From assembly GCA_019429445.1 (NCBI GenBank), contig JAHYIW010000021.1, positions 1 to 60,463 on the forward strand: 60,463 nt of DNA, read 5' to 3'. The stretch comes from Desulfuromonadaceae bacterium (GTDB taxonomy: Bacteria; Desulfobacterota; Desulfuromonadia; Desulfuromonadales; JAHYIW01). Both the position numbers and the translations under genes were made by a program. Positions 14,736 to 25,200 of this stretch are shown one piece after another (the first letter of the stretch is position 1; each line of letters begins with the position of its first letter). The notes under the pieces are model-generated. The model was not told where the DNA came from. It made no database searches and saw only the letters and a list, made by a program, of their open reading frames with translations.

Positions 14736-17700
14736 ATGACACAAAACATGACTTCATTTGGGCATGACAAACAACACGGCATAAAGAAAATTGCGGCGCG
14801 ATGCAGCCAGCGGCTCTTTACGCTGCTCCTTTTTTCAGCCGCATTGCTGCTGATTGCGGCGACGCATGTGCATGCCTGGCCAGCGGACAGCGACTGGATT
14901 CCGATCTATCGCGGAACCGAGATGCTCAGCGACGACAATGATGCCAATCCGAGCAGCCTCGACATCGTCGGCGATGCGACCAATTCTGCCGCGTATCTCT
15001 TCAACGATGGCAATTATATGCACTTCCGTATTCGTCTCGACGCCGATCCCATGGCAAATGCCACATCACTAAAGCAGTTCGGTTGGGGTTTTCTGCTCGA
15101 TTTGAACCAGAACTTCGACGATTACGAATTCATGATCATGCTCGACGGCATATCTGACACCATGTACCTGGCCCAAAACACCGTACAGGGAACACTCGGA
15201 GACCCCTCGGACCGCCCCGAAATCATCCGCTGGCAGGAGACCCTCACCTACGGCAACAACTTCCGGGTAGAGGTCGCGACCACGACATTCGGTAACAACG
15301 CGGATTATTTTCTCGATTACGCCATTCCTTTTAGCGTCTTTAAAAGCAGCATGGGCCTCACGGACTCGTCGATTATCAGCTACTTTGTCGGCGGTTCCAC
15401 TTCTGCTCAAACCCTTGCCACTGATTTGGCTGCCGGGTCGGATCTTTACGACAGTGGATCCAATTTTGTGCTGCCCAGTGGCACGCAACCCACCACCGGC
15501 AGTGTTCATTTTGTCACCGACAGCAGCGGCACAACAGACCTGACCGAGTTTTATGCCGGCGCCACCGTTTATCTTCAAGTGATTGACGCCGACCTCAACT
15601 CTGCGGTCACTTCAATCCAGACGGTCACCGTGTCGGTCACAGCACCGAGTGGTGATTCTCAATCAGTGACACTGACTGAAACCGGCCTCGATACGGGGAT
15701 CTTCACCGGACCGTTGACAACATCGGACGGCTCACCGACAGCGGATGACGGAATATTGCAAACAACTCCGATTGAAATCGTTACCGTCACCTACATCGAT
15801 GGGGCCGACGCGACCACCCCTGTCCCGTTGCAAAACCAGCCACGTACCGACACCGCCCAGGTCTTGCCAGCGGCGGACATTGCCGTGACAAAAAGTGTCG
15901 ATCATGAGACGCCCAACGAGGGGGAAACGATCACCTATACCATCCGCGCCACCAATAACGGTCCAAGCAATGCCAGTGGCATCCAAATCAGCGATCTGCT
16001 GCCGAGCGGCGTCACCTACGTCTCCCACAGCGCCCCGACGGGTACCAGTTATAACTTCGACACCGGCCTGTGGTCCGCCGGGAGTCTGACCAAGGACGCT
16101 TTTAAAGAGTTGACCATTACCGCCACCGTCAACAGCGGCACCGCGCAGACCACCATCCGCAATATCGCTACGCGCTCGGCCGCATCTCAGCCAGATCCCA
16201 ACAATGCCAACGATTCTGATTTCGCCGACATTTCGGTCACCGGCGCCGACCTGAGCATTACCAAGACAGTCGACAATATCACCCCGGCGGTTGGCAGCAC
16301 GGTCCATTTCGTTATCACCGTCACCAACAACGGCACCTATCCGGCCACCAACGTGGTAGTCACCGATATTCTGCCCACCGCCACCTGGGCTTCATTGAGC
16401 AATATCAGTGTCACCCAGGGCACAACCAGCTACGGCGATGGCACCTTTGTCTGGAACGTCGGCACCGTCGCCTATCCCGGTCCCGGCAATGTTGCCACAC
16501 TGGAATTTGACGCAAAGCTGGCCGCAGCGAGCAGCGGCACCACCGTAACCAACACGGCTGCGATAACGGCGGTCGATCAAAAAGATCCGCATCCTGGCGA
16601 TGACGTTGCCAGTGTTACGCTGGTGGTCGGCGGCATCGATCTGTCAGTAACCAAGGTCGTGACTTCACCCAGCCCGGCGACCCCGAATGTCGGCGACAGC
16701 GTCGTTTTTACCATTACCGTCAGCAACAATTTAACGTCATCTACCGAGGCCACCGGGGTCGAGGTCAGCGATCTTCTCTCCACCGGTTTAACCTATGTGT
16801 CAGCCACGCCCAGTGAAGGGACCTACAACAGCGGTATATGGAGCGGGCTTAGCCTCGCACCCGGTGAAAGCCAGACCCTTGATTTAACCGCCACAGTCGA
16901 CAGCGGCACCGCCGGACTTACCCTGACCAATACGGCAACCATCAGCGCCTACAACGAAGTTGACATCAACACCGGAAACCACAGTGCCGCTGCCGCCGTC
17001 GCGGTTAAAGCCGCTGATTTGAGCATTGTCAAAACAGTTGACAACCCCACCCCCAGTGATAACACAAATGTCACTTTTACCATCATCGTCACCAACGTCG
17101 GCACCACCGCAGCATCTGACATCAGCATTTACGATTTATTGCCCGGTCAGGTTACTTTTGTTTCGTCCAGTGCAGATCAGGGGAGCTACGATGATCAAGT
17201 AACCCATCTGTGGAGTGGCATTTCCCTGCCCGTCGCAGGCACCGCCACACTGACCATTACCGCCAAGGTCAATCTCTCTCAACAGGATCCCAAAACTTTC
17301 TTTAACACCGCCGCGCTCAATGCCAGCACCCCCGAAGATAGCAACGCTACCAACGACGTTTCTTCTACGGTGGTCAGCGTCAGTGGCACGGATCTGGGCA
17401 TCACCAAGACGATGAACACCGGCTACACCAACTATCCGGCGAGTCCTTCGACCACCCAGTTCCTGCTCACCCTGACCAATTACGGGCCAAACCCTGCGAC
17501 CAACATTAAAGTTAAAGACACCGTTCCGGACGGCTTCTCCTGCGCCTCAGGAACACCGTCAGTCGGAACCTTTGTCACCAACAAATGTGAATGGACGGTT
17601 TCCGCGCTCGCTGTCGATGCCGTTGCCACGTTGGTACTGACTTCAGCCATAACTGCTCCCGTCGGTTCTACCCGGACCAACCAGGCGACGATCACGGTCG

Positions 17701-19397
17701 CTGACCAGGCCGACCCCAACGGTGGCAACAATAGTGCCACCCAGCTTCTTTATGTCGGCGCGTCCGACATTTCCGTGGCTAAAAATGTCGACAACCCCAC
17801 CCCCAATGTCGGCGACAGTGTCACCTTTACTGTCACCCTCACTAACAACGGCAGCAACAATGTCACCGGCCTCTCCCTGACCGACCTGCTGCCGACCGGC
17901 CTGAGCTACAGCAGCCATAGCGTCAGTGCAGGGCAGTACAACGCAGTCACCGGCCTCTGGGACGGCATCGATCTGACCTACAGTGTCGGCCCGCCGGAGG
18001 TGAAGGAGACCGCGACCCTGACCCTGACCGCCACCGTCGACAGCGGCACGGCCGGAACCGTCATCACCAATGAAGCGGTGTTTTCACCGGTGGGATTCCT
18101 TGATCCGAACACCGCCAATGACCGCGCATCGGCCAGCATTGCGGTACAACAAGCCGATATTTATATCGACAAAATTGCCGACACCCTGACTCCCTATAGT
18201 GGAGAAACAGTAACCTTTACCATCACCGCCGGCAACTACGGCCCCGATACCGCCACCAACCTGATCGTGCGTGATCTTCTGCCGACACAGCCCGACAGTT
18301 CGGCGACCCCTTCCCCGGTTTTTTCCGGCGTGGTGAGCACTCCGAGCCAGGGTACTTACAACAGCACCACCGGCGACTGGGTCATCGGTACCCTGGCAAA
18401 AAATGCCACCGCAACCCTGACCCTGACCGCCACCGTCGTCCCCGGCAGCGAAGGGATGAATATCACCAACACTGCCAGCAAGGTCAGCGCCGACCAGACC
18501 GATGTCAACACGACCAACGACAGCAAAACGGTTGCGATCAGTCCGCGTCTGTTAACCATCGATCTGCGCCTGACCAAAAGTGTCAATAACGCCACTCCCG
18601 ATGAAGGGGCCAACGTCAACTTCACCCTGACCCTTTACAATCTGCACGCCTCGGTAACCGCCACCGGCATCGAGGTCAGCGACCTGCTCAACCCCCTGGT
18701 TGCAGGAAACAATGGTTTCAGCTTTATCTCTGCCACTCCGGCGGCAAACTACAACACCACCACCGGCATCTGGTCGATTCCATCACTTGGGCCGATGAGC
18801 AACACATCACTGGTGCTGACCGCAGCGACACTGAACGGCACTGGTGGCACCACCATCACCAACCTGGCGAGTATCACCGCTCATGACCAGAATGACAACG
18901 ACACGACCAACAACACCGCCAGTGTCGATGTCGCTCCAGTGCATGTACCCAAGCCGAGTTTGACGGTTCTCAAGGCAGTATATGCGGAATCAGACCCCGT
19001 CAACGGTACAACCAATCCGTTTTCTATCCCTGGGGCAATCATGCGTTACGAAATTCAGATCTTCAATTCCGGTAACGGCTCCCCCGACGCGGCCAGTCTG
19101 ATCATCAACGATCCGATTCCGGCAAACACCGCACTGGTGGTCACCGACCCGCCTGTCACTTTTGTTGATGGCACACCGACCAGCAACCTGACCGTGACCT
19201 ATAACAGCCTGGGTGATGCGACCGACCATATCGATTTTTGTAATGGGACCGACTGCACCTATACGCCAACGGTCGATGCCAGCGGAACCGACCCGGCGGT
19301 CAAAAGCATCCGCATTACCCCCGCCGGGACGATGAATGCCGACAGCGGCAGCGGTTCACCAAACTTTAAAGTTATGTTCAAAGTTCTTATTCAGTAA
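14736..19397 (+). CDS. Giant exported protein with tandem DUF11 (Ig-like) repeats
   Basis: A 1553-residue secreted protein. A signal peptide (about residues 20-48, ending H-V-H-A) leads to an N-terminal beta-rich domain of about 200 residues that resembles carbohydrate-binding or DOMON-like sandwiches (D-S-D-W-I-P-I-Y-R-G-T-E). A second domain of about 120 residues follows, then eight DUF11-type repeats of 123-137 residues, each opening with a pattern like A-D-L-S-I-T-K-x-V-D-N-x-T-P and containing T-N-x-G and D-x-L-P motifs. A ninth, diverged unit ends the chain. DUF11 domains are found in long surface and S-layer-like proteins. There is no sortase signal and no own barrel. The ribosome site is weak; ATG 14748 is an alternative start. 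It leads a same-strand cluster of five related genes. Confidence 0.85.
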   Translation: MTQNMTSFGHDKQHGIKKIAARCSQRLFTLLLFSAALLLIAATHVHAWPADSDWIPIYRGTEMLSDDNDANPSSLDIVGDATNSAAYLFNDGNYMHFRIRLDADPMANATSLKQFGWGFLLDLNQNFDDYEFMIMLDGISDTMYLAQNTVQGTLGDPSDRPEIIRWQETLTYGNNFRVEVATTTFGNNADYFLDYAIPFSVFKSSMGLTDSSIISYFVGGSTSAQTLATDLAAGSDLYDSGSNFVLPSGTQPTTGSVHFVTDSSGTTDLTEFYAGATVYLQVIDADLNSAVTSIQTVTVSVTAPSGDSQSVTLTETGLDTGIFTGPLTTSDGSPTADDGILQTTPIEIVTVTYIDGADATTPVPLQNQPRTDTAQVLPAADIAVTKSVDHETPNEGETITYTIRATNNGPSNASGIQISDLLPSGVTYVSHSAPTGTSYNFDTGLWSAGSLTKDAFKELTITATVNSGTAQTTIRNIATRSAASQPDPNNANDSDFADISVTGADLSITKTVDNITPAVGSTVHFVITVTNNGTYPATNVVVTDILPTATWASLSNISVTQGTTSYGDGTFVWNVGTVAYPGPGNVATLEFDAKLAAASSGTTVTNTAAITAVDQKDPHPGDDVASVTLVVGGIDLSVTKVVTSPSPATPNVGDSVVFTITVSNNLTSSTEATGVEVSDLLSTGLTYVSATPSEGTYNSGIWSGLSLAPGESQTLDLTATVDSGTAGLTLTNTATISAYNEVDINTGNHSAAAAVAVKAADLSIVKTVDNPTPSDNTNVTFTIIVTNVGTTAASDISIYDLLPGQVTFVSSSADQGSYDDQVTHLWSGISLPVAGTATLTITAKVNLSQQDPKTFFNTAALNASTPEDSNATNDVSSTVVSVSGTDLGITKTMNTGYTNYPASPSTTQFLLTLTNYGPNPATNIKVKDTVPDGFSCASGTPSVGTFVTNKCEWTVSALAVDAVATLVLTSAITAPVGSTRTNQATITVADQADPNGGNNSATQLLYVGASDISVAKNVDNPTPNVGDSVTFTVTLTNNGSNNVTGLSLTDLLPTGLSYSSHSVSAGQYNAVTGLWDGIDLTYSVGPPEVKETATLTLTATVDSGTAGTVITNEAVFSPVGFLDPNTANDRASASIAVQQADIYIDKIADTLTPYSGETVTFTITAGNYGPDTATNLIVRDLLPTQPDSSATPSPVFSGVVSTPSQGTYNSTTGDWVIGTLAKNATATLTLTATVVPGSEGMNITNTASKVSADQTDVNTTNDSKTVAISPRLLTIDLRLTKSVNNATPDEGANVNFTLTLYNLHASVTATGIEVSDLLNPLVAGNNGFSFISATPAANYNTTTGIWSIPSLGPMSNTSLVLTAATLNGTGGTTITNLASITAHDQNDNDTTNNTASVDVAPVHVPKPSLTVLKAVYAESDPVNGTTNPFSIPGAIMRYEIQIFNSGNGSPDAASLIINDPIPANTALVVTDPPVTFVDGTPTSNLTVTYNSLGDATDHIDFCNGTDCTYTPTVDASGTDPAVKSIRITPAGTMNADSGSGSPNFKVMFKVLIQ
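15871..18945 (+). repeat. Eight tandem DUF11-coding repeats
   Basis: Units begin near 15874, 16244, 16628, 17008, 17384, 17760, 18146 and 18556, with spacing of 370-410 bp. The opening of each unit keeps the D-x-x-x-x-K pattern. Units differ clearly in sequence, so this is an old array and not a recent expansion; units 4 and 6 share the closest opening (V-D-N-P-T-P). Confidence 0.85.
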
Positions 19398-19439
19398 CGG
19401 TTATTGATCGAACATATAAGCAGCCAAAAGGAAAAAACC

Positions 19440-20450
19440 ATGGGCAATAAACGACTAAGAAGATCAGGCCCACTCATCTTGGGCACTCTTGTTCTGGCGT
19501 TACTCCTGTGCCCGTCCATCAGTTTGGCCCTTGGCACGGTGGCCGGCACAGAGATCAAAAGCAAGGCGACAGTCAGTTATCAGCTCGGTGCATCAACGCT
19601 CACCAGGGAAAGTAACGAGGTGACGGTGACGGTTGCCGAACTGATCGACCTCACCGTTGTGTCACAAGATGGTGGCAGCCTTTCCGTATCACCGGGCGCC
19701 ACGGATCGGTATCTGACCTTTTTACTGACCAACACCGGTAATGGTACAGAAACCTTTAACCTCAGCGTGAACAACGCCCTCGCCACCGAACAGTTTGACC
19801 CGACCCTGGTCAATATTTATCAGGATGGCAACGGCAACGGCAGCTACGACGATGCCGTAACGGATCCCGTGGTTGATGCGCTCACGTTGGCCCCCGATGC
19901 CACAGCGACGCTCTTTATCGTCAACAATATTCCGACCCTGCGCAGCGATGGCACCACCTTGCTGGTGGACGGTGATATCGGCACGACAACTCTTGCCGTT
20001 GCCAGTGCCACCGGCAGCGGTGCGGCGGGGACGGTCATTGTCGATGGTGGTGACGGTGGCGCCATCGATGCGATCCTCGGCAACGCCTTTCCGGTCATCA
20101 TATCGGTCGACTACGTTGTCAGTGCGGTCAGCGTTGCAATCGACAAAACTTTGGTGGTGGCCGACCCCTTCGGCGGAACCGTCCCGATGCCCGGCGCAAC
20201 GGTCACCTATTCACTGGTCGTCACCGCGACCGGCACCGGAACAGCCACCGGCCTGACCATCACCGATCCGATTCCGGACAACACCACCTACCAACCCGGC
20301 ACGTTGACCCTTGAGGGGACAGCGCTGTCGGATAGCGCCGCGGATGACGCGGGTGAAGCCACCGGCACGCCGGTGAATCTGCTCACCGTGCGTCTGGGCG
20401 ACATGCCCGCCGGAACCAAAACGATTACCTTTGCCGTCACGATTAACTAA
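19440..20450 (+). CDS. Exported DUF11-like protein
   Basis: A 336-residue exported protein with a signal peptide (cleavage near residue 30), a first domain that opens with G-T-V-A-G-T-E-I-K-S-K-A-T-V-S-Y, and a C-terminal DUF11-type domain (V-A-I-D-K-T-L, D-P-I-P-D-N-T-T-Y). The start ATG 19440 has AAAAGGA upstream and lies 42 bp after the giant DUF11 gene; an earlier in-frame ATG at 19404 would precede the signal peptide. No anchor or barrel is visible. The protein shares its mature N-terminus motif with two other cluster products, which suggests a common export or assembly route. Its function is not known. Confidence 0.8.
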   Translation: MGNKRLRRSGPLILGTLVLALLLCPSISLALGTVAGTEIKSKATVSYQLGASTLTRESNEVTVTVAELIDLTVVSQDGGSLSVSPGATDRYLTFLLTNTGNGTETFNLSVNNALATEQFDPTLVNIYQDGNGNGSYDDAVTDPVVDALTLAPDATATLFIVNNIPTLRSDGTTLLVDGDIGTTTLAVASATGSGAAGTVIVDGGDGGAIDAILGNAFPVIISVDYVVSAVSVAIDKTLVVADPFGGTVPMPGATVTYSLVVTATGTGTATGLTITDPIPDNTTYQPGTLTLEGTALSDSAADDAGEATGTPVNLLTVRLGDMPAGTKTITFAVTIN

Positions 20451-20474
20451 TCAGCAGGACAGAAAGGAAACGCT

Positions 20475-20966
20475 ATGTTGATCGCCAGAATGGTTCAAAC
20501 CCTCACCCTCTGTTTCATCTTGCTCAGCCCGGTCTTGCTGTGGGCGGCAGATTCTATCGAGCTGCTCTCGCGGGTCGAAAAGGTGGTGGTCACCACCAAC
20601 GAAAAGGGCGAAACGGTCGCCGTGATCGAACCCGCCGCCAAGGTCGTGCCGGGCGAATCGGTGGTGTACACCAACACCTATCGCAACGTCGGCGCAGCGC
20701 CGGCGGACGATATCGTCATCAACAACCCGATCCCCGAGCACACCAGCTACATCGGTGACAGTGCTTTCGGCGACGGAACAGACATCCTTTTTTCGGCGGA
20801 TGGCGGCAACACCTTCGCCCCCGACGGAGAAGTAACCATAAAGGACGAGGACGGCAAAGACCGCCCGGCCCGCCTCGAAGAATACACCCACATTCGGTGG
20901 ATCGTTAAAAACGGACTCAAACCCGGTGCGTCAGGAGAAGTCGGCTTCTGGGCGCGCCTCCAGTAA
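20475..20966 (+). CDS. Small exported DUF11-like protein
   Basis: A 163-residue exported protein. A signal peptide of about 25 residues (L-L-W-A-A) leads to one conserved-repeat domain: V-P-G-E-S-V-V-Y-T-N-T-Y-R-N-V-G, then N-P-I-P-E-H-T-S-Y. The latter is the strand motif seen in the DUF11 units of the neighbours. It ends directly after the domain. A GAAAGGAAA site precedes ATG 20475, 24 bp after the previous gene. It could be a single-domain subunit, cap or adaptor of a DUF11 assembly; that is a guess from size and position. Confidence 0.8.
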   Translation: MLIARMVQTLTLCFILLSPVLLWAADSIELLSRVEKVVVTTNEKGETVAVIEPAAKVVPGESVVYTNTYRNVGAAPADDIVINNPIPEHTSYIGDSAFGDGTDILFSADGGNTFAPDGEVTIKDEDGKDRPARLEEYTHIRWIVKNGLKPGASGEVGFWARLQ

Positions 20967-21041
20967 TCAGAAAAGGAAACAGAATCTATGTTAACGAACA
21001 GACGAGAACATCATTCTCACTCACAAGCAAGGAGAAGCATC

Positions 21042-22181
21042 ATGAAAAAAATGTTTATCTATCTCACATTAGCAGTGATCGGACTGCTCTTTGTGACCGG
21101 TTCGGCCCTGGCGGCCGGAACCGCTGCGGGAACCACCGTCAGTAACCAGGCAACACTGGATTACAAGGTCGGCGGGGTCGATCAGCCCCAGGCCTCCTCC
21201 GTAGAATACATCGGAGGGGTTGCAACCGGTGATGCTGCCACCCTCTTTACGGTGGACCGCAAGGTTGACCTGACGGTTTCAACCGTCGGACCGGCAGTGA
21301 CCATCACCCCCGGAGGGACCGCAGCCGCGACCTTCACCATCACCAATACCGGCAACGACACGCAGGATATCGACCTGACCCTCATCGACCTGGATGGTGT
21401 CCCCAATCCATTTGGCGGTTTGCTGTCAGACACTATCGATGCAGCCACCATCAGCTTTTATCTTGAAACAGCGAATGTGGGATTCAATTCAGGAGATGAC
21501 ACGCAGGTTACCCACCTGAATGCCGTCGCCCCGGATACACCACAGACGGTTTACATGGTCATTACCGTAGCAAACACTGTCGTCCAGAACGATCTCGCGG
21601 TTTATGCTTTGCGTGCAACCGCTCGCTTAAACAACGGTGCAGACACTCTGGGTGACGCATTGACCAACGACGCAAACGGCAACACCATTGATGGCGCCGC
21701 AGAGACCGTCTTCGTCGATGGTGATGGCAGCGATGACACGGGCGGTGCCGGAGTGCCGGATGCCCAGCACAGTGTCCGTACCGCTTTTGTCGTCAGCACG
21801 GCGAGCCTCACTGTCTCCAAATCCGTTGCAGTGTTCGATACCGGCAACTTATTACCTTCCGACACTTATGCCATCCCGGGTGCGGTCATGACTTATACCG
21901 TCAATATCGCCAACTCCGGGACAGAGACGGCAACCGGCATAGTCCTTGTCGATCAGATCCCCTCTGGCACCAGCTTCTACGTCAGTTCTGGGCCCACAGG
22001 CGGCACAGTTTACGCCTACAGTAATCAGACGCCCTTCAATCCATCTGCACCAACCTGGACTGAGACCCCTGGCGCCGACGCCAATGGAGTTGACACGGAT
22101 GTCACCGCGATCAAGATCACTGTCGCTGACATTGCCGGGGGTGCCAACGCAAGCGTCACCTTCAAGGTAAAAATTCCTTGA
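21042..22181 (+). CDS. Exported DUF11-like protein
   Basis: A 379-residue exported protein with a strong AAGGAGA site, a signal peptide (M-K-K-M-F-I...A-L-A-A), a first domain opening G-T-A-A-G-T-T-V-S-N-Q-A-T-L-D-Y, and a C-terminal DUF11-like domain (residues about 265-379; D-Q-I-P-S-G-T-S-F-Y-V). The mature domain order parallels the 19440 product, so the two look like paralogues. Start ATG 21042 is preferred over the 20988 in-frame ATG because of the ribosome site. The next gene begins 28 bp later and encodes the barrel fusion. No enzymatic motif is visible. Confidence 0.8.
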   Translation: MKKMFIYLTLAVIGLLFVTGSALAAGTAAGTTVSNQATLDYKVGGVDQPQASSVEYIGGVATGDAATLFTVDRKVDLTVSTVGPAVTITPGGTAAATFTITNTGNDTQDIDLTLIDLDGVPNPFGGLLSDTIDAATISFYLETANVGFNSGDDTQVTHLNAVAPDTPQTVYMVITVANTVVQNDLAVYALRATARLNNGADTLGDALTNDANGNTIDGAAETVFVDGDGSDDTGGAGVPDAQHSVRTAFVVSTASLTVSKSVAVFDTGNLLPSDTYAIPGAVMTYTVNIANSGTETATGIVLVDQIPSGTSFYVSSGPTGGTVYAYSNQTPFNPSAPTWTETPGADANGVDTDVTAIKITVADIAGGANASVTFKVKIP

Positions 22182-22209
22182 TCTTTAACCTTTAACACTG
22201 AATGTCCCC

Positions 22210-25200
22210 ATGAACCTGACGACCCGCACAATCAGACGCTTTACCCAGCTCCCCGGCACCTTTGCCGGGGGGACGGGTGGTCTGTTGTCCGGCGTCGTCG
22301 GGTTATTTTTCACCCTGTTAACGCGTGTGGTTCTGTCTGTTACCAGAGATTCTTTTTTGTGGCGCCGTACCCTGCAACTCGGGCTGTTCTTCTGTCTCCT
22401 CCCTGTTGCATTATGGGCCGCCACCCCGACTGGAACGCATATCAGCAACGTTGCAACCGCAACCTTTAACGGCAGCATTACAATTAATTCAAATCAGGCC
22501 AGTGTCACCACATTGCCAACACCGACACCATCAACCATCGAGTTTTTGCAGTATGTTGCAAATCCGACGGACGCTACAGAACGGGTACAGATCAACGGTA
22601 CGGATTTGAGCAGCTCGGGGGATCTTGCCGGGCCGTTCACTCCGCTGCCGGCACCGACCCCGTTTGGCTCGGCAACACCGATCTCGATTCTGACCCCAAC
22701 CCCGCTGACCACAGCGAACGTCTTTCATCTGGGCGAACCGATCTTTATCCGCCTGACCGATCTCGACCAGAATATTGATACCACCCTGATCGATACGGTG
22801 GTAGTCACCCTGACCACGCAGCTTACCGGGGATCAGGAGGTCTTGCGCCTCTACGAAACCGGACCGGACACCGGTGTCTTTGTTGCCTGGCTGGCAACCA
22901 CCGATATCACCAGCAGTGTTCCCAATAACGGGAGTTTGTCAACCGTCAGCGGAGATTCGCTGACCGTGACCTACCGCGACGAAAACGATGTCAGCGACAC
23001 CTCGGCGACAGCGGCGCTGGTCGATCCCTACGGGATTGTCTTTGACAGTAACACCGGTCTGCCGGTGAATGGCGCGACGATCACGATCATTGACACCGGC
23101 ACCGGCCTGCCGGCAACGATCTTCGGCGACGATGGCATCAGCAGTTATCCCTCAACCCTGATTACCGGCAGTGGCACCACCGATTCCAGTGGCAGGGCAT
23201 ACACCTTCCCGCCGGGCGGTTACCGTTATCCTTTTTTAACGCCGGGATCATACCGTTTTATTGTTACCCCACCGGCCGGCTACGCAGTCCCGTCAACAAC
23301 CGCTACCGCACAGCTTCAATCTTTGCCCGGCGCGCCTTTTGCCGTCACTCCCGGATCACGTGGAGAAGTGTTTGTTGTTAATCCGGGGCCGGCGTTGCAT
23401 ATCGATATTCCGGCCGATCCGGTCAGCGTAGGGCTGTGGCTGCAAAAAAGTGCGGGAAAATCGACGGTGGCAAGCGGTGATTTCATCCCCTATCGCGTTG
23501 AAGTGGAAAACAAGGACCCACTGATTGCCGCGACCGGTATGGTCATCACCGACCGGCTGCCGGTCGGGTTCCGTTATCAGCAGGGGTCAACAATAATTGA
23601 CGGGACAGCGGCAACGGACCCGACGATCGCCACCGATGGCCGCACCCTGAGCTGGAATATCGGCACGCTGGCCGCCGCGACCAAGGTGACCCTGCGTTAC
23701 GTTGCCGCAGTGGGGGTCAATGTCAAACCTGGCGCAGCTGTCAATCAGGTCAGTGCCACAGGGGACAAGGGTGTCACGTCCAATGCAGCGACCGCCGCAG
23801 TCACGGTGCGCGAGGATCTGCTCCGCTCCAAATCGTTCCTGGTTGGCAGAGTGCTATCCGGTGCCTGTAGCGACGATGAAACCGCCCTTGAAGGTCTGGC
23901 AGGAGTGCGCATCTATCTGGAAGACGGCTCCTACGTTCTGACTGACGACGAAGGGAAATATCATTTTGAAGGGATTGAGCCGGGGGTTCATGTGGTGCAA
24001 CTTGATCTCGATTCCCTGCCCCCGACCTACGAGGTCCTGGCCTGTGACGAAAACAGCCGTTTTGCGGGGCGCGCCTATTCGCAATTTATCGACCTGCAAG
24101 GGGGGACCCTGTGGCGCGCCAACTTCCACGTTGGGCTGAAGCCGCGCATTCGCGGTGAAGCGACGATCGCACTGAGCAGTATTCTTGAAGAGGATTTTGT
24201 CACTTTTGAACTGCCACTGGCCATCGCCAGCGTTCCCCTCACCAATCTGCGCTTGACCGCGCTTCTCCCCGCAGGGCTGGCATATGTTCCGGGGAGCAGC
24301 CACCTGGGAACGGCGCCAATCGACGATCCGGCGATTGTTGGCTCTTCGTTGACGTATCGCCTTGGTGATCGTGCCGCCGGGTGGAGTGAGACACTGACGT
24401 TACGTGCCAGACTGCTGGATACCGCTGAAAATGATCTGACCACCCGGGCGCTGCTGACCTTCAACACCCCGGAGCAGGAAAACCAGCGCACGCCGATGGT
24501 TGATAACCTGTTGCTGATCAACCGCACCCAAAATCGCGAAGCGCTGCCGACTTTTGTGGTGCGCCCGCAGTTCCCGATCTTTGTCGCTGAACTGAGTGCG
24601 GCGGATCGGGCGGAACTCGATAATCTGGTCGAACGACTGCGGGGCTATCAGATCGAGAAACTCTATGCCATCGGCCATACCGACAATCTGGCTATTGCCC
24701 CACGCAGCAGGCATATTTTCCCGGACAATTTTGCGCTGTCCGACGCCCGGGCCAACAATGTAGCACGCTACCTGAGCGAACAACTGCGTCTCACTCCGAC
24801 GCAGATCGTGTCAGTCGGCATGGGCGACACCATGCAGATTGCCAATAACGCCACAGCTGCCGGGCGCGCCAGGAACCGGCGGGTCGAAATCAGGATTGAA
24901 GGGTATCGCATCAACATCAACACCAGTGTTGAACTGATCAAGGAGAAAAGTGCTCCGGAAACGGTGGCAACGCGCGGGATGCGACCGGGCGAAGATGTGG
25001 AACTGCCGCCGCAAAAGACGACCGATCAATCCACTAAAATGCCTGCTTATGACTCGGAGTGGCTGGCCACCGCGACAGCGGGGATCGAATGGCTCTGGCC
25101 ACAGAGCACGTTCTACCCGGCAATTCCTTCGATCAAAGCGGCCGTCAAGCACGATCCGCAGCAGCGGGTTACATTTATCCTCAACGGCAAGCCGGTCGAT

